From NCBI GenBank assembly GCA_032718475.1, contig JAUCBJ010003832.1:1-64000 (forward strand): a stretch of DNA of 64,000 nucleotides, in the 5' to 3' direction. The notes below the pieces were generated by a model. That model worked only from the letters and a program-made list of their open reading frames with translations, did not search any database and was not told where the DNA came from. Position 1 is the first letter of the stretch, and every line of letters starts with the position of its first letter. This document shows, in pieces, positions 33,590 through 44,927 of the stretch. The translations under genes were made by a program, and so were the position numbers. Source of the stretch: Nemertoderma westbladi. Taxonomy: Eukaryota > Xenacoelomorpha > Nemertodermatida > Nemertodermatidae.

Positions 33590-35790
33590 CACTCAACAGC
33601 GGATGCGATTGGAATATAATAATAAATAATGAACGCTTTCCTGTAACATTAGATGGCGCTCTATAATTCAACTTGTCATACTGCGTATGTACGACATTGT
33701 ATAACTACTACAATACTATACTTGATTAAACAAATTATTATTTTGAAATTTTATAATTTTCCTTTATTTTATTTAACACAATGTTACGAGTTAGTTTATA
33801 ATTATTTTTTGTTATTATTATTTTTTTTATTTTATGTGTGATTATGTTTTATTATATTTTTGATTATGTTTAATTATTTATGTTAAAACCAAATTTGTAC
33901 ATTGACCATACAGTATGTACAACATACATTAGGTTAGCTACATTAGTATGCTGGGGTAGATAGAATCTGATGACAATAATTCTTAACAAATCAATACTTA
34001 ATTATTCAGTTATATTTACTGTCTATATACAGTATAGTGTTTATTCCGCACTGCACACAATGCACTTACTCATTAGTTGTACTGTAGGGCTATTGTTTGT
34101 TTTTTTGCAATAATTGAATTAGGCCACTCCTATTCACATAGCCTTATTGACTTATTCTATTTAAATATTTATTTACTAGTTACCCTATATTGACCCATTA
34201 CAGTATTCCACATTATTATATTTAAGCATGTTTGTAATCCTAATGTTAACTGAATATGAAACTGTAACCTGTTATATTGACTCCAGTGTATTGTTTTGGT
34301 TGGAATAACGTGCCACTGTAACCTGCTTTTTTCCTTAACGGATAAATAGCAGACGAAATTGGACGAGGGTGAATCACATATTTGGGTCCGAATTTGATAA
34401 ATTGTATTATTATTTCAAATATAAAATGTATAATTTGGTTAATTCCTAAGCGATATAACTTATAACTACTACTTCTCTCGCCCGATATAAAATGATTTAA
34501 CAAGATATTTTCGTCGCGTTTTATTGATTGTGACATGTAATTTATTAGAGTGACATTGAATGGAACTTTCAGTAATAATTACACAGTTCCTTAATTGATC
34601 TCCATAGGAAATTTGAATGATTACAATTTCGTAACGCCACTACGATTTGAGTGTGCGGCTGGGTATTCTATTTACTCCCTGGCGAGGGATTCAAGGCGGT
34701 GGATTTAAGTAGCGGATATATCCATTAAGAGAGCGATTTAGTGATGCGTAACCACCGAATAGCTTATAATACCCCATACTTAAGAGCATTCATTATCGCG
34801 TAATATATAAAGGCGTCTCGTAAAACATGTCACTTGGAGCACGAATCGATACTAATCGTTAACATTCTGACAATATCAATCTGGAGTGAGGACGCCTCTG
34901 GATGATACATCATGTCCCTGGGTTTTTGGTTTCTGTAAAGCTGCCAAAATAATGAGCGAACTGTCACCAATTGAGTGCTAAAGGAGCGGATAATTAAACT
35001 TTTAGAATATCTTTCGGGTTCAATCGCCCAACATTGTAGGAATAGATTTGATAATTTGGAGGTGACAAGGACAAAACAAAATGATAATAACTGGAGATTA
35101 TTTTATTATCGCCAATTGGACTATCATCCATGGTACGACCACCATACAATCAATCCATATAAATTGTAGCCTCGTTAATTATGCTACTTTGGAAAAACTA
35201 CCATCAGCATCAATTAAAATATCGTCAATCAACATGAATAATTACATTTATAATTAAATTACATAATAAATAATGACTTTTATAATTAAATTGCACAATA
35301 TATTCAAAATCTTACATACAGTACAACCCATACCCCCCCCCCCCCCCCCCTTACATCGAACTCTTACACCCAGCCTTGCAACATCACTTACAACCCCATT
35401 ACATTATATTTGATATTACATTACGTAGCGTTTAACCGCAGGAATCATGGTTCTTTCCTAACTTTCGTACATTTACTTTAAAAGAGCTACAAATCGAGGC
35501 TGTGAATTGAAGTGCAGTAACCACTGAAGAGACAGACCTTAACAAAGGCTTTAATAAACAAAAAGAACTGCATAACATAGAGACTGGCATACAGGGAGGA
35601 CACTTGGTAATAAATGAAGCACCATATCATACACATATCATTCTCCCCCCAAGAAACACAAAAGGAAAAGTCAAATACATTCCGAGAATTATTAGAATAT
35701 AGAGTTTCACTAACAACAAATATTATATGACATAAAAATAATTATGATATCATTCATTTCAACCGATGAGTTTATGGTGAATATACAAGT
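33590..35790. other. AT-rich spacer
   Basis: No gene supported. A C-run of about 18 lies at 35333-35350. Short open frames are AT-driven. Confidence 0.5.
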
Positions 35791-35799
35791 AAAATTAAA

Positions 35800-36130
35800 A
35801 AAAAAAGAATTTAAATAATCTGGGGGCCGGCTATTACGTCTGGGTCGTCGGCGAGAAACTATTTTATATCCTCTGGAGGATTCTTCACATGATGTACAGT
35901 ATGATGACTGGGAGTTGGAATGGCTTCTCCAATAGGACTCACTTCTCAACTATTCACCGGGGCATTTATAAGTTGCAAATCAGTCTCAGCTTTTGGGAAC
36001 TGTGATGAACTCTGGTTACACGGTGTAGCAAATTCTCCACTTTGTTCTAGAACACTATCAGAATGTTCAGAACCGCATGGGGCCAAGTGCCGGATTGAGA
36101 CAGTTGTCTCACGACTATTTGGATAACGTA
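35800..36130 (-). pseudogene. possible pol C-terminus of an LTR retroelement
   Basis: The minus strand reads a basic ending RRRPRRNSRPPDYLN (about 35860-35810). It resembles the basic, proline-rich tail that closes many gypsy-type polyproteins. The preceding sequence is open in another frame with several stops. No integrase core or LTR is recognised. The call is an analogy, not a domain match. Confidence 0.25.
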
Positions 36131-36376
36131 CATGGGTCTACTAAGGATTCGGTTGGCCTGGAGTCACTCAAACTCACCACGAGAGGATTATTCGTATATA
36201 ACGCGTAAACGAGAAACGGCTGGGAATCATAAACCAAGTGGCAACAGAGATCCGTGGTGTCAGGTTTGTTGATGTTGATCAACATTCAAAATCTTGCCTT
36301 GAGTAGAATTAATTAAATGGGTTGAGGACAGATTTATGAAATAGTGGCTTGAACTCAGCACATACTAGTCATTCGT

Positions 36377-36962
36377 GAAGACCTTCGGATACGTAAGGGG
36401 AAGGCACGGGCAGCGTTAAATAGTCTGTCCAGTATTTGGAAGTCCCATAGAATAAAACGGAACCTTAAGGTTCGATTATTTATGGCTGTAGTAGTACCAG
36501 TACTCTTATATGGGAGTCCATGATGGGCTCTAACTGCAGAGGATACCAAATCTGTGGATGGCACTTTCACAAGAATGCTACGTCGGGTTCACTGTGTCAA
36601 GTACAGTACAATGCACTGCACACATCTCCAACCAGACTATATACAACATTGGAGGTGTTTCATTCGTCTCCCCTAGCTTGACGCTTGAACGGAACCACCT
36701 CCGCTTTGCAGGACATTGCTTTCGCCGTGAGGACCAGCCATTGCATAATCTTGTACTTTGGCAGCCTCATGGAGAGAATAAGCATGGTGGAGAGCCGATG
36801 ACTTTCTTGAGACGCATCTTAAAGGACACTGGCCTTGAAGATGCGGATGAGCCTTCAAATGTCATGGGTGATAGGGAGTTGTGGCGGCGCAACCATTCTT
36901 AATATATATTTCATATATGTATATATATAATGCAGCTACAATGCAGTATGCCGATCGTAGTA
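36377..36962 (+). pseudogene. LINE-B 3' fragment with 15-bp target duplication
   Basis: A 586-bp 5'-truncated LINE-B insertion. It starts in the region EDLRIRKGKA.AAL, continues through LKVRLF and the RFAGHCFRRE segment (36695-36740), ends the ORF near 36902, and closes with TGCCGATCGTAGTAA. It is bounded by perfect copies of ATACTAGTCATTCGT at 36362-36376 and 36963-36977. This is the cleanest mechanistic evidence in the window for target-primed insertion by this family. Confidence 0.9.
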
Positions 36963-37624
36963 ATACTAGTCATTCGTTTCACATCATATGATGAATAGGG
37001 TAAATTTCGAGATTTTTACAAAATGATACATTCGAGTTACACCGGGATGATTTAATGATTCCTGTGGGTTAAGCAATGTGTTATCATTCAGAGATGCTGA
37101 GTAATGGACTCGAGAAAAAGTATCAGGTGGGATATTGTCGCGCCTAAGCTTACGTTTATCATTTTTATTCTTTCCTTTATATGATTAATAAATATCAAGT
37201 ACTTTAAGCACCAGATGCTTGGTCGGTTCGTTTCGCATGGTAAATTGTATAGAAGTAAAGTAGTGTCTCCTGCGGCAGAATGATTTTGTAATAAATAGCC
37301 TGACAACAGCGGAATGCTGAGTCTCAGATCTACAAATTGTACGCCAAAAGAACGCAATAGGTCGACCCAAAGTAGTTAAGTGTGGCAGCTATAATGAAAT
37401 CATTTGTTTGTCATTGTATTGGCCACGGTAGAGTCTTATTATTTTTATTAATTTTACTATTACCTCCTGTTACACTTAATTTTTCACTTTCGTAATAGAA
37501 TTTCGGCTAACTCCATACATAATTTTTTTCTGCTTGGGCATTTTTAAGGAGTACTAGGCGCTGGCTGTTGCATTTTTAACGCTCTGCTTCACTCTCCGGC
37601 ATGCTCATATTCCTATTTATCTCT

Positions 37625-38075
37625 TCTCAGGCTAGACCACCCTCTCGCTTTCGCGTTCTCTACATTTGACCTCCACCTTTTCACGTTCGGCCTCCCTCTC
37701 CCGTTCACTCTCCTCCTCTTTCTTATTACTTTCCTCGAACTCACTTAGGAAGTTTGAATCATCTAAGTTGGTTTTATCATTCATCTCGCACCTCATCTGT
37801 ATTGCCATGACCCATTCTTATCCTGTTGATGTTGTCACTGATCGTATAGAGTCAGCTCTACGCGCACCCAAAGCCTGGTTTAATCCTGCTGATGACACGG
37901 AATCCTCAGGGTTTAATTCTTCAGGATTCGTATCTTCGACTCCCCCCTCCCCAATTTGCTTAGGTCTCGTTGCACTCACTAAATATTGCCTTAGTGTAAC
38001 ATCGCACATAATTAGATTTTTAACACAAAGTCCTTTATACATTCTGCCATATTGGTGGCCAGTTCCTCGATACAA
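37625..38075 (-). pseudogene. possible gag-like charged ORF remnant
   Basis: The minus strand has an 85-residue frame (38075-37818). After a frameshift or stop comes a 56-residue frame beginning at about 37807 that is rich in E, K and R (EEESEREREAEREK), likely coiled coil. Charged coiled-coil leaders are common in gag proteins of some gypsy-type elements. I recognise no zinc knuckle or capsid motif. It could also be an unrelated short ORF. Given the minus-strand remnant at 35800-36130, both could be ends of one decayed element. Confidence 0.25.
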
Positions 38076-38377
38076 TGTTTTGCCCCAAATTGTTCAAAAT
38101 ATTATTTAGACAATTATAGTAGCACACTAACACACGGACTAACACACTACTGAAACTGTACGCACTACTTCCACTGAACTACTACTACTGCTATACTGAT
38201 TATTGCACCGATTGATATACTGTAGGTATTCATTCAGGTGGCACGGCCTATTATTAACACATGTAAGTGGTATTATTATTTAGAATAGAATATAATGATT
38301 ATATTATATTTAATTAATAATTAAATAATATAATATTTAGAAATCGCGAATATATAATTAGCGTTGGCAGTTATTTT

Positions 38378-38465
38378 TCGATACCTATTTTTTTTAATCA
38401 TTTTACCTATTTTTTTTCAAATTATTTTTTTTACCTATTTTATTGTTCTTTTTACCTATTAATAT
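38378..38465. repeat. T-rich minisatellite (ACCTATTTTTTTT type)
   Basis: About four units with ACCTATTTTTTTT and AATCATTTT. It is the inverted counterpart of the A-rich array at 40257-40505. Confidence 0.65.
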
Positions 38466-38588
38466 TTCGACATCCAGATTGTCAGATTGTCAACTAGCAG
38501 ACTGGTAGAGAAAATCTGAGTTTAACATAAAGGAGCAGATTACAGTGGTAGCCAGAAGAAACCAAAATAATAAACGATTAGAATTACA

Positions 38589-38616
38589 GTACCGGTACCG
38601 GTACCTGTACCGGTAC
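38589..38616. repeat. (GGTACC)n palindromic repeat
   Basis: Imperfect GTACCGGTACCGGTACC array immediately left of the TTAA site. A similar array lies at 45745-45770, the two lying on either side of the Penelope-like composite. Confidence 0.75.
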
Positions 38617-38620
38617 TTAA

Positions 38621-40199
38621 CCCTATTAAACCCGGGGGGGGGGGGGTGGTCAATATGACCCCCCCCCCCCCCCCCGTGGTTTTTTTATTATAATTCTGAA
38701 ACAAACGCAGTTGGGAATCTGAAATTTTATGACTTTTCCTAAAAATCTATTGTCTTCCTAGTAGTGAAACATATAGTTATATAGGTATATAGTTATAGCC
38801 CCATTTTTTAACCCTACTTTTGGCACTTTTTTGAGACTTTTTTTGAAAATTACATTCATTAAATATTAATTGAAACATCTCTATTTTTGATTTACACCGG
38901 TTTTTTGGTGTTAGCAATTGGATGCAATTCATATAAATTGATTTAGAGATTTCAAACTTGTTTTTTTCGGCGGGTGTCAAATTTTGGTGCCAGCACCAAA
39001 TTTTTAAATATGTCAATTTTGTAAATTGATTGTTTGAAACTTGTTTTTTACGCAATTTGGGTTTTTTGGGGTTCTGGTTTCGATGAAATATATACGAGTT
39101 GCACCAAGCGTATCAAACCTGTATTTTTCGGTGCTGTGTGCAAATTTTGGTACTAGCACGAAATTTTGAAAATCCATTCAATAGATAAAATTGCTTGTGA
39201 CAATTTATTTCTTGCATTTTAGAGGTTTATGGCTGTTCTGAATTCAATGGAATATATAATTATCGAACTAGACATCTCAAACTTGTATTTTTCGGAAGTG
39301 GGTGCAAAATGTGGTGCTAGCACCAAATTTTGAAAACCATCAAATATATCAATTGATTGTGTCATCTTGTTTCTTGCGTTAAACGGGTTTGTCAGGGTTC
39401 TGAATTCAATGGAATCAGTAAAAATTTCATAAGAGTTTTCTAACTTGTATTTTTCGCCGGTGGATGAAAATTGTTGTTTTGTACCAAATTTTGGAAAATG
39501 AGTAAATTGATCAGTAGATAGTATCATCTTGTTTCTTGCGTTATACGGGTTTGTGAGGGTCCTGAATCCGATGGAATCAATAAAAACAGCACTGGACATC
39601 GCAAACTTGTACTTTTTGGTGATGGGTACAAAATTTGGTGCTAGCACCAAAATTTGCCAAATTACGCCGAAAAATACAAGTAGCAATGATCTGGCATATT
39701 TGAAATGTATTCCATTAGAATCAGCGCCCTAGAAAGCTAAAAATGTGAATTTATAGCATCGTATAAGTGAATTAAAAATTTTGTGTTCTAACTGAAAAGT
39801 GCTGGTTACTTGTTTTTTCATTTTTTTCCTACGCATAGAGGACTAAACAGCCATTTATGGTAATCATATCATTTTTAAAAATTTTCCAATGTATTTTGCG
39901 CCCCAGAAAACCTGTATTGAAAAACAATTAGCCGAAAAATGTAACTTTCAAATTTTGTGAAAATTGTGCACTACTTGTAATTTTGGTGCTGCAATATTAC
40001 CACCGCAGTACATCTTTTCGAAAAGTTTTTTTTCGGTCGGATCCAGACTAGTGATACCTACGTACAAACAAAAAATCAAATGTTTTCGTTAATATTTGTA
40101 GATTTTAGAGGGAGGGGTCAATATGACCCCCTCCCCCCCCCCCCCCCCCCCCGGTATTTGTACAGCATTTTATAGCATTTTAGGTAGGTACTAATAGGG
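38621..40199 (+). mobile_element. TTAA-type foldback element (family 1), complete ends
   Basis: TTAA at 38617-38620 and at 40200-40203 bound an element with ends CCCTATTAAACCCGGG and ...GGTACTAATAGGG. Inside each end lies a G-run/C-run palindrome around GGTCAATATGACC. Forward modules recur near 39060, 39225, 39380 and 39540. Inverted modules lie near 39708-39735 (CCATTAGAATCAGCGCCCTA) and 39895. GGTGCCAGCACC and GGTGCTAGCACC palindromes occur about every 160 bp. No transposase is encoded; the 155-residue antisense frame is made of the modules. Nearly identical by eye to 21352-22898. Confidence 0.88.
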
Positions 40200-40256
40200 T
40201 TAACTATTGCAGTAGGCCTTGTGCATGGCAGCACGGTAACTGCATAAAAAATAAGT

Positions 40257-40505
40257 AAAATGATTAAAAAAATAGGTAAAAAAAAATAAAAAAAAATAGA
40301 TGAAATGATTAAAAAAAATAGGTAAAAAAAAATAGAAAAAAAGGATGAAATGATTAAAAAAAATAGGTAAAAAAAAATAAAAAAAATAGATGAAATGATT
40401 AAAAAAAATAGGTAAAAAAAAATAGAAAAAATAGATGAAATGATTAAAAAAAATAGGTAAAAAAAAATAGAAAAAATAGATGAAATGATTAAAAAAATAG
40501 GTAAG
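40257..40505. repeat. A-rich ~45-bp minisatellite
   Basis: About five units of AGGTAAAAAAAAATA..AATAGATGAAATGATTAAAA. It forms an inverted pair with the T-rich array at 38378-38465. Before the TTAA-type element inserted, the two arms were under 200 bp apart. Confidence 0.8.
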
Positions 40506-40559
40506 AAAGAATATTTGCGATTAGCGTTTTCTCAGTTAACTTACGGTGTACCCAGTCTT

Positions 40560-41223
40560 TACAATGTTTACGGATGCGGATTATAAAGGGGTGGGGGGTG
40601 TTGGTGTCGTGCGGGTGTTTATCTTTGAAATGTTGACCTACTGTGCTGTTCTTTAATTTATTTTTACTACGTATGGAGTTGCGGTATTTTGCTATTCGTC
40701 ACTGGTCCTACCGTCTCACCAATATAATCTTCTTTACAATTATTGCATTCTATGTGGTAAACTACGTTTTTGGTTGTACATATCCTGATGCCGTGATGGC
40801 ATGTGTAACAGTGCTTATGTAACAGTACTTAACAGTGCAGTGTAACAGCACTTATGCTTACTAGTGTTGGACCTAATAAGTATGTTACGGAGTTTTGGTC
40901 CGGTAGTGGATGCAACGCGCGTGGCATCTCTCTTTTGGCTGTGTTAACTTTGCGCAGGATGTTTCCGTCAAGATAAGGAATTACGAGTGGAAACTTACGC
41001 GTGTTGTGTGTGTTTACGTGTGTGTTTGGTGTTTTGGTTGTCATAACTTGCTTTATAAATATATCTACGACAGGGGGTGGGTAGTCATTATTAATTAAAT
41101 TGGTTCTAACTTTACTTACGTTCGTGTTTTAGTTTGTGGGGTGGAGCAATTCCCAATAGCTTGCTTGATGGCGCTACGAGCAATGTTGTTAATTTATAGA
41201 TCGAGGGTGCCTACTATTGTAGT
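40560..41223 (-). pseudogene. Penelope-like element, C-terminal part with GIY-YIG-type endonuclease
   Basis: Continues the Penelope reading across the TTAA site. First comes LNYNSRHP, then ARSAIKQAIG after a frameshift, then a spacer frame (41044-40829). A GIY-YIG-like segment follows: VVYHIECNNC, then FIGET after a one-base shift (about 40770-40715). KNSTVGQHFKDKHPHD (about 40650-40600) matches the H-rich end of the domain. In Penelope-like elements this endonuclease acts at the insertion site. Several frameshifts; inactive. The downstream end is near the A-rich minisatellite. Confidence 0.75.
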
Positions 41224-41227
41224 TTAA

Positions 41228-42646
41228 CCCTATTACCACTGGGGTGTTTTGACCATTAGCACCACTGGGGGGGGGGGCCGATTCGGCCCACCCACTATAT
41301 TTTTGTAGTCGTCCAATGAAATCCAACAAAATTTGGGCTGTTGGTGAAACAACTATAGATGAACACTACCAAACCTTAAAAAGTTAAAATTTCATAAGCA
41401 GGGACTCATAATTTTGATGAAAAATAAAAGTAGTCCCAGGACAAAATTACAAAATTTTTCGTATTCTAAAAACTAATAGTGTGGCAGTGTTGGCTAGATT
41501 TAGTAGGTTTTTCAAGACGCTGAATCGAATGTGATTATATTCCACTTCCAAAAATTGAAGTGGATGCTATTTTTCGTGCACCTAAGAAGTGGGCGTGGCA
41601 CTTCAAATTTTGAAAAATTAGATATTCAGAAAATGCCCCTAATTTTTTTATTTCAACGCATCTTTATGGGTTTTCTGGGCCGCTGAATCGATTGAAAGTA
41701 ATATAGAAGCCTGAAGACTGAGTGGTTCGCCATTTTTGGTGCACCAAAATTAGGGCATGGCACTTCAAATTTTGAAAAATACGAAATTCGGAAAATAAAC
41801 CAAAATTGAAATTTTAACGAATTTATATAGGTTTTCCAGACCGCTGAATCGATTGAAAGTAATATAGAAGCCTGAAGACTTAGAAGTTCGCCATTTTTTC
41901 AAATCAAAACTTTAGTGTTTTTTCCGAATAAAGTAATTTTGAAAATTTGAAGTGCCACGCCCTAATTTTGGTGCACCGAAAATTACGTACACAAAGGATT
42001 TGAGGCTTCTATATTACTTTCAATCGATTCAGCGCTCCAGAAAACCTATAAAATTAATTTGAAATCAAAACTTTAGTGAATTTTCCGAATCTCGTATTTT
42101 TCAAAATTTGAAGTGCCACGCCCTAATTTTGGTGCACCAAAAATGGCGAACCACTAAGTCTTCAGGCTTCTATACTACTTTTAATCGATTCAGCGCTCCA
42201 GAAAACCAATAAAAATGCTTCGAAATCAGAACTTTAGTAAATTTTCCGAATAAAGTAATTTTGAAATTCTAAAGTGCCACGCCCGAAATTTGGTGCTCCA
42301 AAAATGACGTACCACTACACTTACATACTTGTATAGAGCATTAGAGTGATCCAAACCAATAAAAATAAATAAAATAGCCCAAACATAAATAATTACTAAA
42401 TCACTAATGACTTTGTAAAATTCGAAAATTTCAAAAAATTTGGTGCTGGAGACCAAATTTTGAGGTGGCACCCACATCGAAAAGTAGAAATCCAATTGCA
42501 ACGGCGTTTTTTGCAAAAGATGCGGCATTAAATTTGGCTAATTCTCACAAAAAATTGGGCCGGTACGTAATGTGGTTGCATAGTTACAGCAACTAAAAAC
42601 TAGGAAGGGGCCGATTCGGCCCCCCCCCCCCCCAGTGGTAATAGGG
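41228..42646. mobile_element. TTAA-type foldback element (family 3), complete
   Basis: TTAA at 41224-41227 and 42647-42650 bound an element with perfect 17-bp terminal inverted repeats, CCCTATTACCACTGGGG. Subterminal palindromes GGGCCGATTCGGCCC lie against G- and C-runs at both ends. The interior is head-to-head. Forward modules at about 41505, 41668 and 41830 carry GGTTTTC..CCGCTGAATCGATTG; inverted modules at about 42021-42046 and 42181-42207 carry CAATCGATTCAGCGC, with a degenerate third near 42331. Symmetry centre near 41915. Palindromes of the type TTTTGGTGCACCAAAA sit between modules. Non-coding. Its removal with one TTAA restores the Penelope reading. Confidence 0.88.
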
Positions 42647-42650
42647 TTAA

Positions 42651-42893
42651 GGATATACCTGAACTAGCTGGTTTCTGATACAGATCGAACTCAAAATAAC
42701 CATGGTTATTAACTGTAGTTAAAACATCAAGGAAGGCTAAACTGGAATATGAATATTCCATTGTAAATTTAAGCGACGGGTGGGACGTGTTTAGGTAATC
42801 TAAAAATGCATTCAGTTCATACTCTCCATGACGTCGTCATAGAAACGGTACCAACATTCAGCTGTTAAACGGAAATTCTCTAAGTACTCTACT
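42651..42893 (-). pseudogene. Penelope-like element, middle part (RT motif C)
   Basis: Resumes after the LINE-B insertion with EYLENF and the catalytic box WYRFYDD (about 42854-42834). A one-base frameshift follows, then ELNAFLDYLN, FLDV and YQKPASSGIS up to the TTAA at 42647-42650. The pattern of RT YxDD followed by FLDV and Y.KP is diagnostic of Penelope-like reverse transcriptases. Confidence 0.8.
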
Positions 42894-44927
42894 ACTACTA
42901 CTAGGATCGGCATACTGCATTGCAGCTGCATTTTTAAGAATGCTGTGCCGGCTTGTCAACAAAATTGCACCGCCACAACTCCCTATCACCCATGACATTT
43001 GCTAGATCATCCGCATCTTTAAGGCCAGTGTCCTTTAAGATGCTTGGGGGAACCAATGAGACACCTCCAATGTTATACAGTGTCTGGTTGGAGATGTGTG
43101 CATTGTACTTGACACAATGAACCCGGCGTAGCATTCTTGTGAATGTGCCATCCAGAGATTTGGTGTCCTCAGCAGTTAGAGCCCAGCTTGGACTCCCGTA
43201 GAGGAGTACTGGAACTACTGCTGCTCTAAATAATCGGACCTTAAGTTTCCGAGTAATTCTCGGTGACTTCCAAATCCTGGAAAGCCTATTCAAGGCTGCC
43301 CATGCCTTTCCCTTACGTATTCGAAGGTCCTCACCTGACATCCGGATCCATGATCCCAGGTAACAGAAGTCGTCCACATGCTCAAGCATACCATCCTTTG
43401 AGCTTATGCTCATCCGATCAGAGACTTGCTGAGGACTTTCAAAGTTACCTGTCAAAATTTTGGTCTTTCTGGAGTTAATTCTGGAGTAAGACCAACACTA
43501 GAAGCAGCATGTTCTAATAAGCTGAGGAGCCGTTGGGCTCCCTCTAATGATTCTGAGAGTACTCCTAAGTCATCAGCAAAGTCTAGATCAGTTAGGTACT
43601 TGGCAGGATTTCCTCGACTTCTGGAGCCAGTAGGTGGAGTTATCATCACCCCATCATCATTATGATGATCTAAGGACATGCGTAGAACATAGTCAACCAC
43701 AATAATGAACAAGAATGGTGCAAGTGTGTCTCCTTGGAGGACGCCCCATAACACTTCAAATGGTTCTGTGTCACCATCAACAGTAGACACAAATGTTGTC
43801 GAACCATCGTATCTTATTGCTGCAATAATTTCATCAGGAATCCCATATAATGCAAGTATGCTGAACATACGTGAGCGAGAGACTGAATCAAAGGCCTTGA
43901 AGAAGTCAACAAAGATAACAGCCAGATGCCTGTCTTTCTTTTTTGATAATTCTTCAATTATCCTTCTAAGTGCCAAAATGGGCTCCATGGTCCCACGACC
44001 TTTACGGAACCCATTCTGATTTCCACGGAGCAGTCTCTCAATGGGATCCCTGATGCGATTTAATAGAATCCTATTGTATAGCTTTGCAGCAATTGAGATC
44101 AATGAGATTCCCCGAAAAGAACCATAGAGTGTTAGGTTGCCCTTCTTGGGAACTGGCACCAACTTATTTGTTTTCATTTCTTGTGGGACTCTTGTTGTTC
44201 GGTACATGTCTACTATGATGGGATAGATGAGCTTTAAACACTCAGGTATTCTAAAGACCTCAGGGGGAACACCATCTACTCCACTGGCACGATTGGTCTT
44301 AATGCTCTTTGCAGCAGCCTTCACTTCTGCAAAGGAGATATCGCCAATGGGAATATCTGGGAGTACAGACTCAGACACTTTTACTTCTATAAAGTTATCA
44401 GGCAATACCCTGTCATTATTGAGGAGCTTTTCAAAGTGGGCTTTCCAACCATTGAGGCGATCGGCTGGTGATTCAGCCTTAACCTTGGTGGTTGGTTGGC
44501 TTTTCCGCCCAGTAAGCAGATTGATCGATTTCCATGCCTGGGATGATTGCCTGCTGTCGTCAGCATCATTGATGGCATCAACCTGTTGGTTTAGTAGCTC
44601 CTGTAGATTAGCAGAGTACTGCCTGTTCAGGGACCTAGATGCAGCCTTAACTGCATTCTTGGCCGCTGTAGTCTGTTTGAGTCGGGACTCTTTCTGCGCC
44701 TTATGAAGGTCATTTCGGCACTTCTGAATTTTTTTGTCAGTCCAGGGGGCCCTTTTCCTGTTTCGAGGGTATACAGGAACTGTTTCTGCAGCTGCTAACT
44801 TAACTGCTTCTGTAAAGGCAGTATAGCCCTCACAGTGATCTGCCGCCTCAGAGGCAAGAGCCTCATACCTGTTGCTCAGCTGTAGTGTGAAGCTGGATCT
44901 CACACTTTCCTTAACGTGAACTTATAT
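42894..44927 (-). pseudogene. LINE-B copy inside Penelope-like element
   Basis: A 5'-truncated LINE starting just after the endonuclease. A 483-residue frame (44903-43452) holds the linker, the fingers and palm (DGVPPEVF, VPVPKKGN) and RT motifs A (FVDFFKAFDS), B (GVLQGDTLAP) and C (DLDFADD). A short local duplication near 43465-43490 shifts frame into the C-terminal part (43455-42934; YLGSWI, LYGSPSWALT). A deletion removes the RFAGHC segment present in other copies (SLVPP is followed at once by SILKDTGL). The 3' end is a short UTR with (TAG)n. The best preserved LINE-B of the window, but not active. Confidence 0.9.

Noticed and set aside
39219-39686. 155-residue antisense ORF with internal repeats in a TTAA element
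   Set aside because: It is the module array read backwards. The nearly identical copy at 22148-22396 is interrupted, and family members do not keep the frame.
44227-44706. 159-residue plus ORF and similar antisense frames over LINE and gag/integrase regions
   Set aside because: Shadows of the true reading frames, which show conserved RT or integrase motifs on the other strand.
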